Positions 15,801 to 21,557 of a stretch of DNA of 22,839 nt are shown here, piece after piece (the first letter of the stretch is position 1; every line of letters starts with the position of its first letter). The position numbers and the translations under genes are program-made. The notes under the pieces are model-generated. The model was not told the DNA's origin and ran no database searches. It saw only the letters and a list, made by a program, of their open reading frames with translations. Location: NCBI GenBank assembly GCA_965150505.1, contig CBCTVZ010000027.1, positions 1 to 22,839 on the forward strand, written 5' to 3'. This stretch comes from JAGZHZ01 sp965150505 (GTDB lineage: Bacteria > Bacillota > Clostridia > Lachnospirales > Lachnospiraceae).

Positions 15801-16628
15801 TCTATCTATGTATGTAAAAATAAAATTGCAAAACCAAGAGTATTTATTCCTGTATTCCCAGGAACAAACTGTGAATACGACAGCAAGAAAGCATTTGAAC
15901 GCGCAGGCGCAGAGGTAGACGTAAAAGTATTTAAAAACCTGACAGCAGAGGATATCCGTGATTCTGTTCAGATTTTTGAAAAAGCAATCAATCAGGCTCA
16001 GATTATCATGTTCCCAGGTGGATTCTCTGCAGGTGATGAACCAGATGGATCAGCAAAATTCTTTGCAACTGCATTCCAGAATGAAAAGATCAAGGAAGCA
16101 GTTATGAAACTGTTAAATGAGAGAGACGGTCTTGCACTTGGTATCTGTAATGGTTTCCAGGCATTGATTAAACTGGGACTTGTTCCATACGGAGAAATCA
16201 AGGGACAGGATGTAGATTCTCCTACTTTGACATTCAATACCATCGGTCGTCATATTTCTAAGATGGTTTACACAAAAGTAGTGACAAACAAATCACCTTG
16301 GTTACAGCAGGCTGCACTGGGCGGTGTTTATACAAACCCAGCATCCCATGGAGAGGGACGTTTCGTAGCAAATAAAGAGTGGATTGAAAAATTATTTGCA
16401 AATGGACAGGTAGCAACACAGTACTGTGATATGGATGGAAATATTTCTATGGACGAAGAGTGGAACATCAATGGTTCTTACGCTTCCATCGAAGGTATTA
16501 CAAGCCCTGACGGACGTGTATTAGGTAAGATGGCTCATTCTGAGAGACGTGGAGATCATGTGGCAATCAATATCTATGGAGATCAGGATTTGAAGATTTT
16601 TGAATCTGGTGTATCTTATTTTAAATAA
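12876..16628 (+). CDS. purL: Phosphoribosylformylglycinamidine synthase, single-chain type
   Basis: Converts FGAR, glutamine and ATP to FGAM in purine synthesis. This 1250-residue protein fuses the synthetase and glutaminase that are separate (PurS, PurL, PurQ) in Bacillus. The synthetase part shows SDHCRHTTF, NFKNETHNHPTEIEPFGGAAT, GGRTGRDGCGGATGSS, KGNAPTERKIQR and CNDFGAGGVS. The C-terminal class I amidotransferase (about 985-1250) has FPGTNCEYD, GICNGFQAL with nucleophile Cys1091, and SHGEGRF with His1158 and Glu1160, so it is complete. GGAGGA lies five bases before ATG. It stands alone with its own promoter and terminator, not in a pur operon. Confidence 0.97.
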   Translation: MSSVRRVYVEKKPDFAVAAKELRHEIRNYLGLKGVTGVRELIRYDVENVSDEVYERACKTVFSEPPVDTLYEETFETAEGSRTFSVEFLPGQFDQRADSAVQCIQFLKEDEKPIVRSATTYVIEGTITDEEFEVIKKHCINPVDSRETDMIKPETLVTKFEEPADVKVFAGFTEMEETQLKELYASLNLAMTFKDFQHIQNYFKNEEKRDPSMTEIRVLDTYWSDHCRHTTFSTELKEVTFEDGDYKKPIVETYERYLKDREELFKGRDDKFVCLMDLALMAMRKLKKEGKLDDQEESDEINACSIVVPVEIDGKTEEWLVNFKNETHNHPTEIEPFGGAATCLGGAIRDPLSGRTYVYQAMRVTGAADPTGSASNTLKGKLPQKNIVRGAAHGYSSYGNQIGLATGYVKEIYHPNYVAKRMEIGAVMGAAPRKAVIRETSDPGDIIILLGGRTGRDGCGGATGSSKVHTEASIETCGAEVQKGNAPTERKIQRLFRRGEVSRLIKKCNDFGAGGVSVAIGELAAGLHIYLDKVPKKYAGLDGTEISISESQERMAVVVDPKDAEQFLAYAAEENLEAVPVAEVTEEPRLVMIWRGKEIVNISRAFLDTNGAHQETNVVVEIPSKEDKYFVREEISDVKEKWLDTLKDLNCCSQKGLVEMFDSSIGAGSVYMPYGGKYQLTETQSMVAKLPVLEGKTDTVTMMSYGFDPYLSSWSPYHGAVYAVLESVAKIVAAGGDYSKIRFTFQEYFRRMTEDPKRWSQPFAALLGAYSAQMGFGLPSIGGKDSMSGTFNDIDVPPTLVSFAVDVASEKTIITPELKKAGNKLVLLRVEKDEYDLPVYAQVMDQYGKFFEDVKAGKIISAYTLDSKGIAAAVSKMAFGNKMGVKIEHNVDPRDLFTAGYGDIIAEVPDGKVGELSISYTVIGEVTDRAAFEYSNTVITMDEALKAWTGTLEKVFPTRATEDTECVETPIYKAESIYVCKNKIAKPRVFIPVFPGTNCEYDSKKAFERAGAEVDVKVFKNLTAEDIRDSVQIFEKAINQAQIIMFPGGFSAGDEPDGSAKFFATAFQNEKIKEAVMKLLNERDGLALGICNGFQALIKLGLVPYGEIKGQDVDSPTLTFNTIGRHISKMVYTKVVTNKSPWLQQAALGGVYTNPASHGEGRFVANKEWIEKLFANGQVATQYCDMDGNISMDEEWNINGSYASIEGITSPDGRVLGKMAHSERRGDHVAINIYGDQDLKIFESGVSYFK

Positions 16629-16647
16629 AATTTTATTTAAAAGAAAG

Positions 16648-16698
16648 AAGAGAGCTGATGTAAAAGCAGAAAATCTGCTGGAGCATCAGCTCTTTTTT
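16648..16698 (+). terminator. Terminator of purL
   Basis: AGAGCTGATG (16651-16660) pairs with CATCAGCTCT (16684-16693), followed by a T-run. A second small hairpin (AGCAGA/TCTGCT) sits in the loop. Confidence 0.88.
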
Positions 16699-16865
16699 AA
16701 TAAAAAATAAGATCTAAAATTGTCGAAAAATATCGTATAATATATCAAAAAAAAGATAAAAAAACCAAAAAGGAGAATATTATCAAAAAAATGCCACATT
16801 TTGTTGACTTTTAATGAAAAAAGGTTGAACCAGAAAAGCAACAGAGATAAAATAAGACACGAGGG
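16699..16865. other. AT-rich intergenic region with no recognised gene
   Basis: About 170 bp of A-rich sequence between the purL terminator and the inverted-repeat element. It has an isolated AAGGAG at about 16769-16774 but no start codon at a useful distance opening a meaningful frame. I see nothing else in it. Confidence 0.5.
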
Positions 16866-17014
16866 AAAAAACTATGGGAATCCGATGATTATGCTGTCCT
16901 ATAATTTCTGACCGTTTCTGGTTTATTATTTACAATACAATCTTTTCATTCTAAGAGCAATTCTAAGAGCATAATCAAAAATTGATGAAAAAATAAGAAA
17001 ATAGATTCCCATAG
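16866..17014 (-). ncRNA. Nested inverted-repeat element, candidate structured small RNA/mRNA
   Basis: The outer arms CTATGGGAATC (16872-16882) and GATTCCCATAG (17004-17014) are perfect 11-bp complements. The inner arms GATTATGCT (16887-16895) and AGCATAATC (16968-16976) are perfect 9-bp complements. Inside them ATAAT/ATTAT and ACC/GGT can pair further. On the minus strand the outer stem is directly followed by six T (16871-16866), as in an intrinsic terminator; on the plus strand there is no T-run. An exact 12-nt tandem duplication (16948-16971) lies inside. I read it as a minus-strand transcript. Alternatives are a decayed miniature element or chance pairing. Confidence 0.45.
16926..17012 (-). 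CDS. Possible 28-residue hydrophobic-cationic peptide
   Basis: A 28-codon minus-strand ORF begins at the ATG inside the outer inverted-repeat arm and ends with tandem stops TAA TAA. The peptide has a hydrophobic first half (GIYFLIFSSIF) and a basic second half with the repeat ALRI-ALRM, encoded by the 12-nt duplication, then KRLYCK. AGGA lies six bases upstream of the ATG. Size and pattern resemble type I toxin peptides such as TisB, but I recognise no homologue. AT-rich DNA makes hydrophobic mini-ORFs easily, so this is tentative. Confidence 0.3.
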   Translation of the reverse strand: MGIYFLIFSSIFDYALRIALRMKRLYCK

Positions 17015-17094
17015 AATATCCTGAATCATAAAAAAGACAAGATAAAATAGATAAGAAGCAGAAAAAATAAATTGATAAAATTGTAAAAAAATAC

Positions 17095-17123
17095 TTGACA
17101 ATTAGATCAATTCAGATTATAAT
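17095..17123 (+). promoter_or_regulatory. Consensus promoter of the tRNA-Val/tRNA-Met operon
   Basis: TTGACA (17095-17100), exactly 17 bp, TATAAT (17118-17123): a perfect sigma-A promoter. Transcription should start near 17130, about 28 nt before the first tRNA. Confidence 0.92.
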
Positions 17124-17157
17124 GATGAAGCAAGTTGAGAGAAACACTTGTGGACAT

Positions 17158-17230
17158 GGGATCTTAGCTCAGCTGGGAGAGCATCTGCCTTACAAGCAGA
17201 GGGTCATAGGTTCGAGCCCTATAGGTCCCA
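17158..17230 (+). tRNA. tRNA-Val (TAC)
   Basis: A full cloverleaf: acceptor GGGATCT/AGGTCCC, D stem GCTC/GAGC, anticodon stem TCTGC/GCAGA with loop CTTACAA, T stem ATAGG/CCTAT with TTCGAGC. Anticodon TAC is at 17191-17193 and the discriminator is A. CCA is not encoded. It is the first gene of a two-tRNA transcript. Confidence 0.95.
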
Positions 17231-17242
17231 TAAATTTAAAAT

Positions 17243-17316
17243 GGCGGAATAGCTCAGTTGGCTAGAGCACACGGTTCATACCCGTGGTGTCGAGAGTTCA
17301 AATCTCCCTTCCGCTA
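17243..17316 (+). tRNA. tRNA-Met (CAT), probably elongator
   Basis: Acceptor GGCGGAA/TTCCGCT, with a G-U first pair, D stem GCTC/GAGC, anticodon stem CACGG/CCGTG with loop TTCATAC, anticodon CAT at 17277-17279, discriminator A. It lies 12 nt after tRNA-Val. The T stem GAGAG/CTCCC contains an A-C mismatch (17293 with 17307). The body resembles elongator Met tRNAs of related bacteria; a lysidine-modified Ile tRNA is the less likely alternative. Confidence 0.88.
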
Positions 17317-17318
17317 TT

Positions 17319-17350
17319 AAAAAAACCTGCTGATGGATCAGCAGGTTTTT
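17319..17350. terminator. Bidirectional terminator between the tRNA operon and the small minus-strand gene
   Basis: A stem of about 13 bp centred on CCTGCTGAT/ATCAGCAGG with T5 on the plus strand and T7 on the minus strand. It serves the tRNA operon and the convergent small gene. Confidence 0.9.
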
Positions 17351-17379
17351 ATTTTATCTCAGAAAAAATAAAGAATGAA

Positions 17380-17580
17380 TTATCTTCCGCAGTTTTTACC
17401 GTATTCGTCACGGAAGCAATCTTGTTCAGACTGAATATCTCCAGCATAATTTCTGGCATTGTTTTTAGATTCAGAGTAAGAGTTTTTGCTGCTGGATTTT
17501 GCACAGTTAGATTCTGCATGAGTATGACAATTTTTTGTATTCGTTGCTTTTTTGGATGTGGAAGCTGCATTTTTGCCCAT
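17380..17580 (-). CDS. Small Asn/Ser/Lys-rich protein of unknown function
   Basis: A 66-residue hydrophilic protein rich in Asn, Ser and Lys with four cysteines (18, 26, 55, 64) in two pairs (NCHTHAESNC and CFRDEYGKNC). It has no signal peptide or membrane helix. A strong AAGGAGG (complement of 17589-17595) lies eight bases before ATG, which supports translation. A second minus-strand frame over the same bases (17349-17570) lacks such a site. Small Cys-containing polar proteins of this kind occur in clostridia, some tied to spores, but I cannot assign one. The gene ends before the bidirectional terminator. Confidence 0.7.
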   Translation of the reverse strand: MGKNAASTSKKATNTKNCHTHAESNCAKSSSKNSYSESKNNARNYAGDIQSEQDCFRDEYGKNCGR

Positions 17581-17649
17581 AATAAAGTCCTCCTTAAATA
17601 TTACTAATTGTTACAAAGTTTATTATTACAAAAAAATATTATTTTATAC

Positions 17650-17677
17650 ATATTATTTTTTTGAGGAATTTTGTCAG
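17650..17677 (-). promoter_or_regulatory. Possible promoter of the small Asn/Ser/Lys-rich gene
   Basis: On the minus strand CTGACA (complement of 17672-17677), 16 bp, TAATAT (complement of 17650-17655), giving a leader of about 60 nt. A small hairpin GTCAG-CTC-CTGAC (17673-17685) overlaps the -35. The surrounding DNA is so AT-rich that -10 boxes arise by chance. Confidence 0.3.
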
Positions 17678-17733
17678 CTCCTGACGAATATGGGAAAAAA
17701 AACCTTAAAATTTAAAAGTTTTTTAATTTTATA

Positions 17734-17762
17734 TTGCATTTTTCTTTAACATATATTATAAT
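17734..17762 (+). promoter_or_regulatory. Promoter of the candidate C-rich sRNA
   Basis: TTGCAT (17734-17739), 17 bp, TATAAT (17757-17762). The predicted start near 17769 is just before a 5-bp hairpin, and no ORF follows before the terminator at 17836-17868. Confidence 0.65.
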
Positions 17763-17768
17763 GAACAC

Positions 17769-17870
17769 CGTAAAAAGAATTTACCCTTCAATAATTTTTT
17801 TTACGAACCCCTTATTAATTATTTATACTCCCCTCGAAAAGCCAGGTAGCTCCCCTACCTGGCTTTTCCT
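17769..17870 (+). ncRNA. Candidate C-rich small regulatory RNA, about 100 nt
   Basis: A complete transcription unit without a credible ORF: promoter, a hairpin at the 5' end (GTAAA/TTTAC, 17770-17784), a mostly unpaired middle, and a strong terminator. The unpaired parts carry C-rich motifs: ACCCTTC (17783-17789), ACCCCTT (17807-17813) and CTCCCCT twice (17828-17834 and, across the terminator loop, 17850-17856). C-rich single-stranded motifs are the known means by which Gram-positive sRNAs such as RsaE and CsfG pair with Shine-Dalgarno sequences. I cannot assign it to a named family. Confidence 0.5.
17836..17870 (+). terminator. Strong orphan terminator hairpin
   Basis: A perfect 14-bp stem (17836-17849 with 17855-17868), loop CTCCC, ending TTTTC. 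The U-tract is short (four T plus CCT), and A4 on the other side could allow minus-strand use. No protein gene ends here; the nearest upstream plus-strand promoter is 17734-17762. Confidence 0.7.
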
Positions 17871-18011
17871 AGTATAAAAAATATTTTTTCAGAGTTTAAT
17901 CATGCTATATGAAAAAATTGATATGTGTGAAATAAAATTTAATGTATAAAAATGCAGGAACAAACGGTGAAAAAATACATATAATACCACAGGAAGGAGT
18001 GTGAAGAAAAC
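17871..18011 (+). promoter_or_regulatory. Upstream region of the rhodanese gene
   Basis: AT-rich leader with a -10-like CATATAATA at 17978-17986. It reads as a sigma-A TATAAT without a -35, or as the CATANNNTA element of sporulation sigma K, with an AC 16 bp upstream (17960-17961). The ribosome binding site AAGGAG (about 17994-17999) is about 12 nt from the ATG, longer than usual. Nothing else is recognised. Confidence 0.35.
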
Positions 18012-18323
18012 ATGTCAGACTTTGAGACAATTTCAGCAAAAGACTTGGATTTACTGATCCATAAGAAGAATTGTTTTATCATCGATCTGCGTATGCCGGA
18101 TGAATATATAGAAGGTCATATAAAAGGTGCAGTAAATATTCCGTACTATCGTCTGGCAAACTGCCGCAGTCTTCCTCTGGATATGGAATTAATTTTGTAT
18201 TGCGCAAGGGGATCTACAAGCATGATAGCTGCCCGTGAACTTGCGAAAAAAGGATATCATGTCAAAACGGTTGTAGGAGGAATTCACGCATACCGAGGCA
18301 GATATCTGGAATCCTATCGTTAA
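18012..18323 (+). CDS. Single-domain rhodanese-like protein
   Basis: A 103-residue single rhodanese domain. It has the N-terminal strand-turn FIIDLRMPDEYIEGHIKGAVNIPY and the active-site loop CARGSTS with catalytic Cys64, which would carry a persulfide. The C-terminal GYHVKTVVGGIHAYRG is typical. Such small proteins move sulfane sulfur between partners in the cytoplasm; the partner is not evident here. It has no signal peptide. A promoter-like site downstream (18347) separates it from the following operon. Confidence 0.9.
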   Translation: MSDFETISAKDLDLLIHKKNCFIIDLRMPDEYIEGHIKGAVNIPYYRLANCRSLPLDMELILYCARGSTSMIAARELAKKGYHVKTVVGGIHAYRGRYLESYR

Positions 18324-18346
18324 AGAAAAAGTGAATCTTAAAATGA

Positions 18347-18375
18347 TTGACAGGAGTTTACAGTGGCATTAATAT
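18347..18375 (+). promoter_or_regulatory. Promoter of the phosphoesterase-methyltransferase-protease-rdgB operon
   Basis: TTGACA (18347-18352), 17 bp, TAATAT (18370-18375). It stands about 25 nt after the rhodanese gene and would drive the five-gene run that ends at 22666. Confidence 0.65.
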
Positions 18376-18390
18376 TAAGGAAAGAAACAA

Positions 18391-18462
18391 ATGAAACGTA
18401 CACAGATATTTAGGCTGGAAGGCGAGATGTCTGGAGGAACAGAAGTGGAGGATAAAAAATAG
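18391..18462 (+). CDS. Possible 23-residue leader peptide
   Basis: A 23-codon ORF (MKRTQIFRLEGEMSGG...) preceded by AAGGAAAG, whose TAG is immediately followed by the ATG of the phosphoesterase gene. This could give translational coupling. If transcription begins near 18382, however, its ribosome binding site would be cut off, and the sequence could simply be leader. Low confidence. Confidence 0.25.
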   Translation: MKRTQIFRLEGEMSGGTEVEDKK

Positions 18463-19038
18463 ATGAAATTTATGATTGCATCCGATATTCATGGATCAGC
18501 ATGGTACTGCAAAAAAATGCTGGAGGCATATACAAGAGAGGAGGCACAGCGATTGATTTTGCTGGGGGACATCTTGTATCACGGCCCAAGAAATGATTTG
18601 CCAAAGGAATATCATCCGAAGCAGGTAATAGCCATGCTGAATCCAATGAAAGACTGTATCTATGCAGTGAGAGGAAACTGTGAGGCAGAAGTAGATCAGA
18701 TGGTGCTTGAGTTTCCAGTACTTGCCGACTATGGATTTTTCTTATGCGGCAATCGGACGGTCTATATGTCACATGGACATCATTATAATCCAGATCATCT
18801 TCCACCAATGAAAGCGGGCGATGTATTGCTGTATGGGCATACGCATATATGGAAAGCGGAAAAAATGGGACAATTTTATCAGGTAAATCCAGGTTCTATC
18901 TCTATACCAAAAGGAGGAAATCCGCCAAGTTATGCTATTTTAGAGGATGAAACATTTACAGTTAAGACGCTGGAAGGAGATCAACTGGCACAGTTAGTGT
19001 TGAATGAAAATGCAGAAGAACAGGAGAAGATAAAATGA
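18463..19038 (+). CDS. yfcE: YfcE-like metallophosphodiesterase
   Basis: A 191-residue calcineurin-like phosphoesterase close in size to YfcE. The metal ligands are all visible: SDIHG, LGD, GNC in AVRGNCE, SHGHHY and GHTH. YfcE-type enzymes hydrolyse model phosphodiesters with Mn; the physiological substrate is not known. GGAGG lies 11 nt before the start. Its stop overlaps the methyltransferase start (ATGA), so the two are coupled. A shorter paralogue of the same superfamily closes the operon at 22187-22666. Confidence 0.9.
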   Translation: MKFMIASDIHGSAWYCKKMLEAYTREEAQRLILLGDILYHGPRNDLPKEYHPKQVIAMLNPMKDCIYAVRGNCEAEVDQMVLEFPVLADYGFFLCGNRTVYMSHGHHYNPDHLPPMKAGDVLLYGHTHIWKAEKMGQFYQVNPGSISIPKGGNPPSYAILEDETFTVKTLEGDQLAQLVLNENAEEQEKIK

Positions 19039-20204
19039 GAATGATGGAATTAATTGCACCATGTCATTTTGGGCTGGAGAGCGTGCTGAAAAGAGAGATT
19101 TTAGATCTAGGATATGAGATCAGCCATGTAGAAGATGGAAAAGTAACTTTTTTTGGCGATGCTGAGGCTATTGCATACGGAAATATATTTCTTCGGACGG
19201 CAGAGAGAATCCTGTTGAAAGTAGGAAGCGTTCATGCAGAGACGTTTGATGAATTATTTGAGAAGACAAAACAGCTTCCATGGGAAGATTATATTCCAAA
19301 AGATGGAAAATTCTGGGTGGCAAAAGCAAATTCGATCAAGAGCAAACTGTTCAGTCCTTCGGACATTCAGTCAATTATGAAAAAAGCAATCGTGGAAAGG
19401 TTGAAAACAAAATATCATGTATCTTGGTTTGAGGAGAGTGGAGCGGAATATCCGATTCGTGTCGCTTTTATGAAAGATGAGGCAGTGATAGGAATTGATA
19501 CTTCTGGAATTTCTCTGCACAAGAGAGGATACCGTAAGTGGACGGCAAAAGCGCCGATCACAGAAACATTGGCTTCTGCGCTGATCTTGCTGACACCGTG
19601 GAAAAAAGATCGCATTTTGGTAGATCCGTTCTGCGGAAGCGGAACGTTTCCGATTGAAGCTGCAATGATGGCAGCAAACATAGCTCCTGGTATCAATCGT
19701 TCGTTTTTAGCGGAAGAGTGGACAAACTTGATTCCGAGAAAATGTTGGTATGATGTCGCAGATGAAGCGAGAGAGCAGATTGATACGAAGATAGAGACGG
19801 ATATCCAAGGATATGATATTGATGAAAATGTCATTCGGGCAGCAAGGGAAAATGCACGTCTGGCAGGAGTGGATCATATGATTCATTTTCAAAGAAGAGC
19901 AGTCAGTGAGCTGAATCATCCAAAAAAATATGGATTTATCATCACAAATCCTCCATATGGAGAGCGTATTGAAGAAAAAGAAAATCTGCCGGGATTATAC
20001 AGACAGATCGGGGAAAGCTTTGCAAGATTGGATTCTTGGTCAGAGTATGTAATTACAAGTTATGAGGAAGCAGAAAAATATATAGGAAAAAAAGCAGATA
20101 AAAACCGTAAAATTTATAACGGAATGATTAAGACTTATTTCTATCAATTTTTAGGACCAAAGCCGCCGAAAGGAAAGACATCCTATCAAGACGGCAATAA
20201 GTAG
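19035..20204 (+). CDS. THUMP-domain class I SAM-dependent RNA methyltransferase (RlmL/YpsC-like)
   Basis: A 389-residue enzyme with an N-terminal THUMP RNA-binding region (about 50-160), then a Rossmann methyltransferase domain. Motif I is DPFCGSGTFPIEAA (from residue 197) and the catalytic motif is TNPPYGER with NPPY at 305-308, the form used for N2-guanine methylation. By family it probably makes m2G in 23S rRNA, as RlmL does at G2445 in E. coli, but the site is inferred. ATG 19035 overlaps the upstream stop by four bases; ATGs at 19041 and 19044 are also possible. Confidence 0.92.
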   Translation: MRMMELIAPCHFGLESVLKREILDLGYEISHVEDGKVTFFGDAEAIAYGNIFLRTAERILLKVGSVHAETFDELFEKTKQLPWEDYIPKDGKFWVAKANSIKSKLFSPSDIQSIMKKAIVERLKTKYHVSWFEESGAEYPIRVAFMKDEAVIGIDTSGISLHKRGYRKWTAKAPITETLASALILLTPWKKDRILVDPFCGSGTFPIEAAMMAANIAPGINRSFLAEEWTNLIPRKCWYDVADEAREQIDTKIETDIQGYDIDENVIRAARENARLAGVDHMIHFQRRAVSELNHPKKYGFIITNPPYGERIEEKENLPGLYRQIGESFARLDSWSEYVITSYEEAEKYIGKKADKNRKIYNGMIKTYFYQFLGPKPPKGKTSYQDGNK

Positions 20205-20213
20205 GAGAGATCG

Positions 20214-21542
20214 ATGAAACGATTAGAGAAGATTCTGATTGTTCTGATTATCTTTTTCTGCCTTTACGGAGTATTTCAGTATATGGGGATTCAAGTTCCT
20301 GAAATTCCAGGATTAAAAAATGTAACCGTTGCAGAGGAAGAAACAGAAATCATATTCACAGAGAAACTTCCGAGAAAATATGACCTGAGAGACGTAGGAA
20401 AACAACCATCTGTAAGGAGTCAGGGAGATCTGGGAACGTGCTGGGCGATCGCAGCATCCTCAGCATTAGAATCTTCGCTGCTGCCGAGAGAACATCTGGA
20501 ATTTGCGCCAGATCATATGTCATTGAAAAACAGTTTTGAGAGAACTCAAAATGACGGTGGAGATTATACGATGGTGATGGCATATCTGACCTCATGGCAG
20601 GGACCAGTGTTAGAACAAGATGACCCTTATGGAGATGCTTATTCCCCAGATCATTTGGAGGCTGTTCGGCATGTTCAGGAGGTTCAGGTTTTTAAAGAAA
20701 AAGAATACGATAAAATCAAGGAAGCCGTATATCGTTATGGAGCAGTGCAGACTTCGATTTACATGGATTTGAGATCTTCAAACAGTGTGTCTGATTATTA
20801 CAATGAAGAGACGTATGCGTATTCCTATCCAACGGTAGAACCGGCAAATCATGATATTTTGATTATAGGATGGGACGATGACTATTCTGCAGAGAATTTT
20901 AAGCAAGGAGTAACACAGGATGGCGCTTTTATCTGTCAAAACAGCTGGGGAACAAAATTTGCAGAAAATGGTATTTTTTATGTATCATATGAAGATGCTA
21001 AAATAGGAGAGAATAGTGTAGTATATACGAAAATTGAACCAACGAACAATTATGACAGGTTATATCAGACAGACCTATGCGGATGGGTAGGACAGTTGGG
21101 ATATGAAAAAGAAGATTGTTATTTTGCAAATGTTTATACAGCCGATTCCGATCAGAAATTAGAGGCAGTGGGATTTTATGCGTTGGGAGAAAATACAAAG
21201 TACAGAGTCTATGTGATCAATCAATATGAAAGCACAATCGACTTAGTGCTGAAAAAAACATATACCGAAGGAAAACTTGAAAATCAAGGATTTTATACCA
21301 TACCGTTAGATGACGAGGTTTTTGTGGAGGCAGGAGAGAGATTTGCAGTGATTGTTGAGATTTACACTCCTGGGATAGATTTTCCGGTGGCAGTGGAATA
21401 TAAAAGCACGGAAGAGGAAACGTATATTGATTTATCAGATGGTGAAGGATATATCAGTTCCAATGGGTTTGTGTGGACAAATGCAGAAACAAATTATCAG
21501 AGTAATCTTTGCTTAAAAGTTTACGCAGATGAAATAGAATAG
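20214..21542 (+). CDS. Secreted or membrane-anchored papain-family (C1) cysteine protease with C-terminal lectin-like region
   Basis: A 442-residue protein with an N-terminal hydrophobic segment (about 7-25) that is a signal peptide or anchor. The C1 peptidase domain (about 50-270) has Gln70 and Cys76 (RSQGDLGTCWAIA), His213 (ANHDILIIGWDD) and Asn243 (CQNSWGTKFAENG), so all four catalytic residues are present. The remaining 170 residues are beta-rich and fit the lectin-like domain often joined to this peptidase in clostridia. It acts outside the cell; the substrate is unknown. TAGGAGAG precedes the ATG. It lies in an operon of cytoplasmic housekeeping genes, 9 nt after the methyltransferase gene. 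Confidence 0.9.
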   Translation: MKRLEKILIVLIIFFCLYGVFQYMGIQVPEIPGLKNVTVAEEETEIIFTEKLPRKYDLRDVGKQPSVRSQGDLGTCWAIAASSALESSLLPREHLEFAPDHMSLKNSFERTQNDGGDYTMVMAYLTSWQGPVLEQDDPYGDAYSPDHLEAVRHVQEVQVFKEKEYDKIKEAVYRYGAVQTSIYMDLRSSNSVSDYYNEETYAYSYPTVEPANHDILIIGWDDDYSAENFKQGVTQDGAFICQNSWGTKFAENGIFYVSYEDAKIGENSVVYTKIEPTNNYDRLYQTDLCGWVGQLGYEKEDCYFANVYTADSDQKLEAVGFYALGENTKYRVYVINQYESTIDLVLKKTYTEGKLENQGFYTIPLDDEVFVEAGERFAVIVEIYTPGIDFPVAVEYKSTEEETYIDLSDGEGYISSNGFVWTNAETNYQSNLCLKVYADEIE

Positions 21543-21557
21543 GGAGACGAATTTAGA

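Noticed and set aside
16946..17029. 27-codon minus-strand frame beginning MIQDILWES in another register of the inverted-repeat element
   Set aside because: No ribosome binding site upstream (only T-rich sequence); the 28-codon frame with AGGA and double stop is the better candidate, though both are tentative.
17284..17607. 107-codon plus-strand frame starting inside tRNA-Met
   Set aside because: It overlaps the tRNA and its terminator and is the shadow of the minus-strand small gene, which has a strong ribosome binding site.
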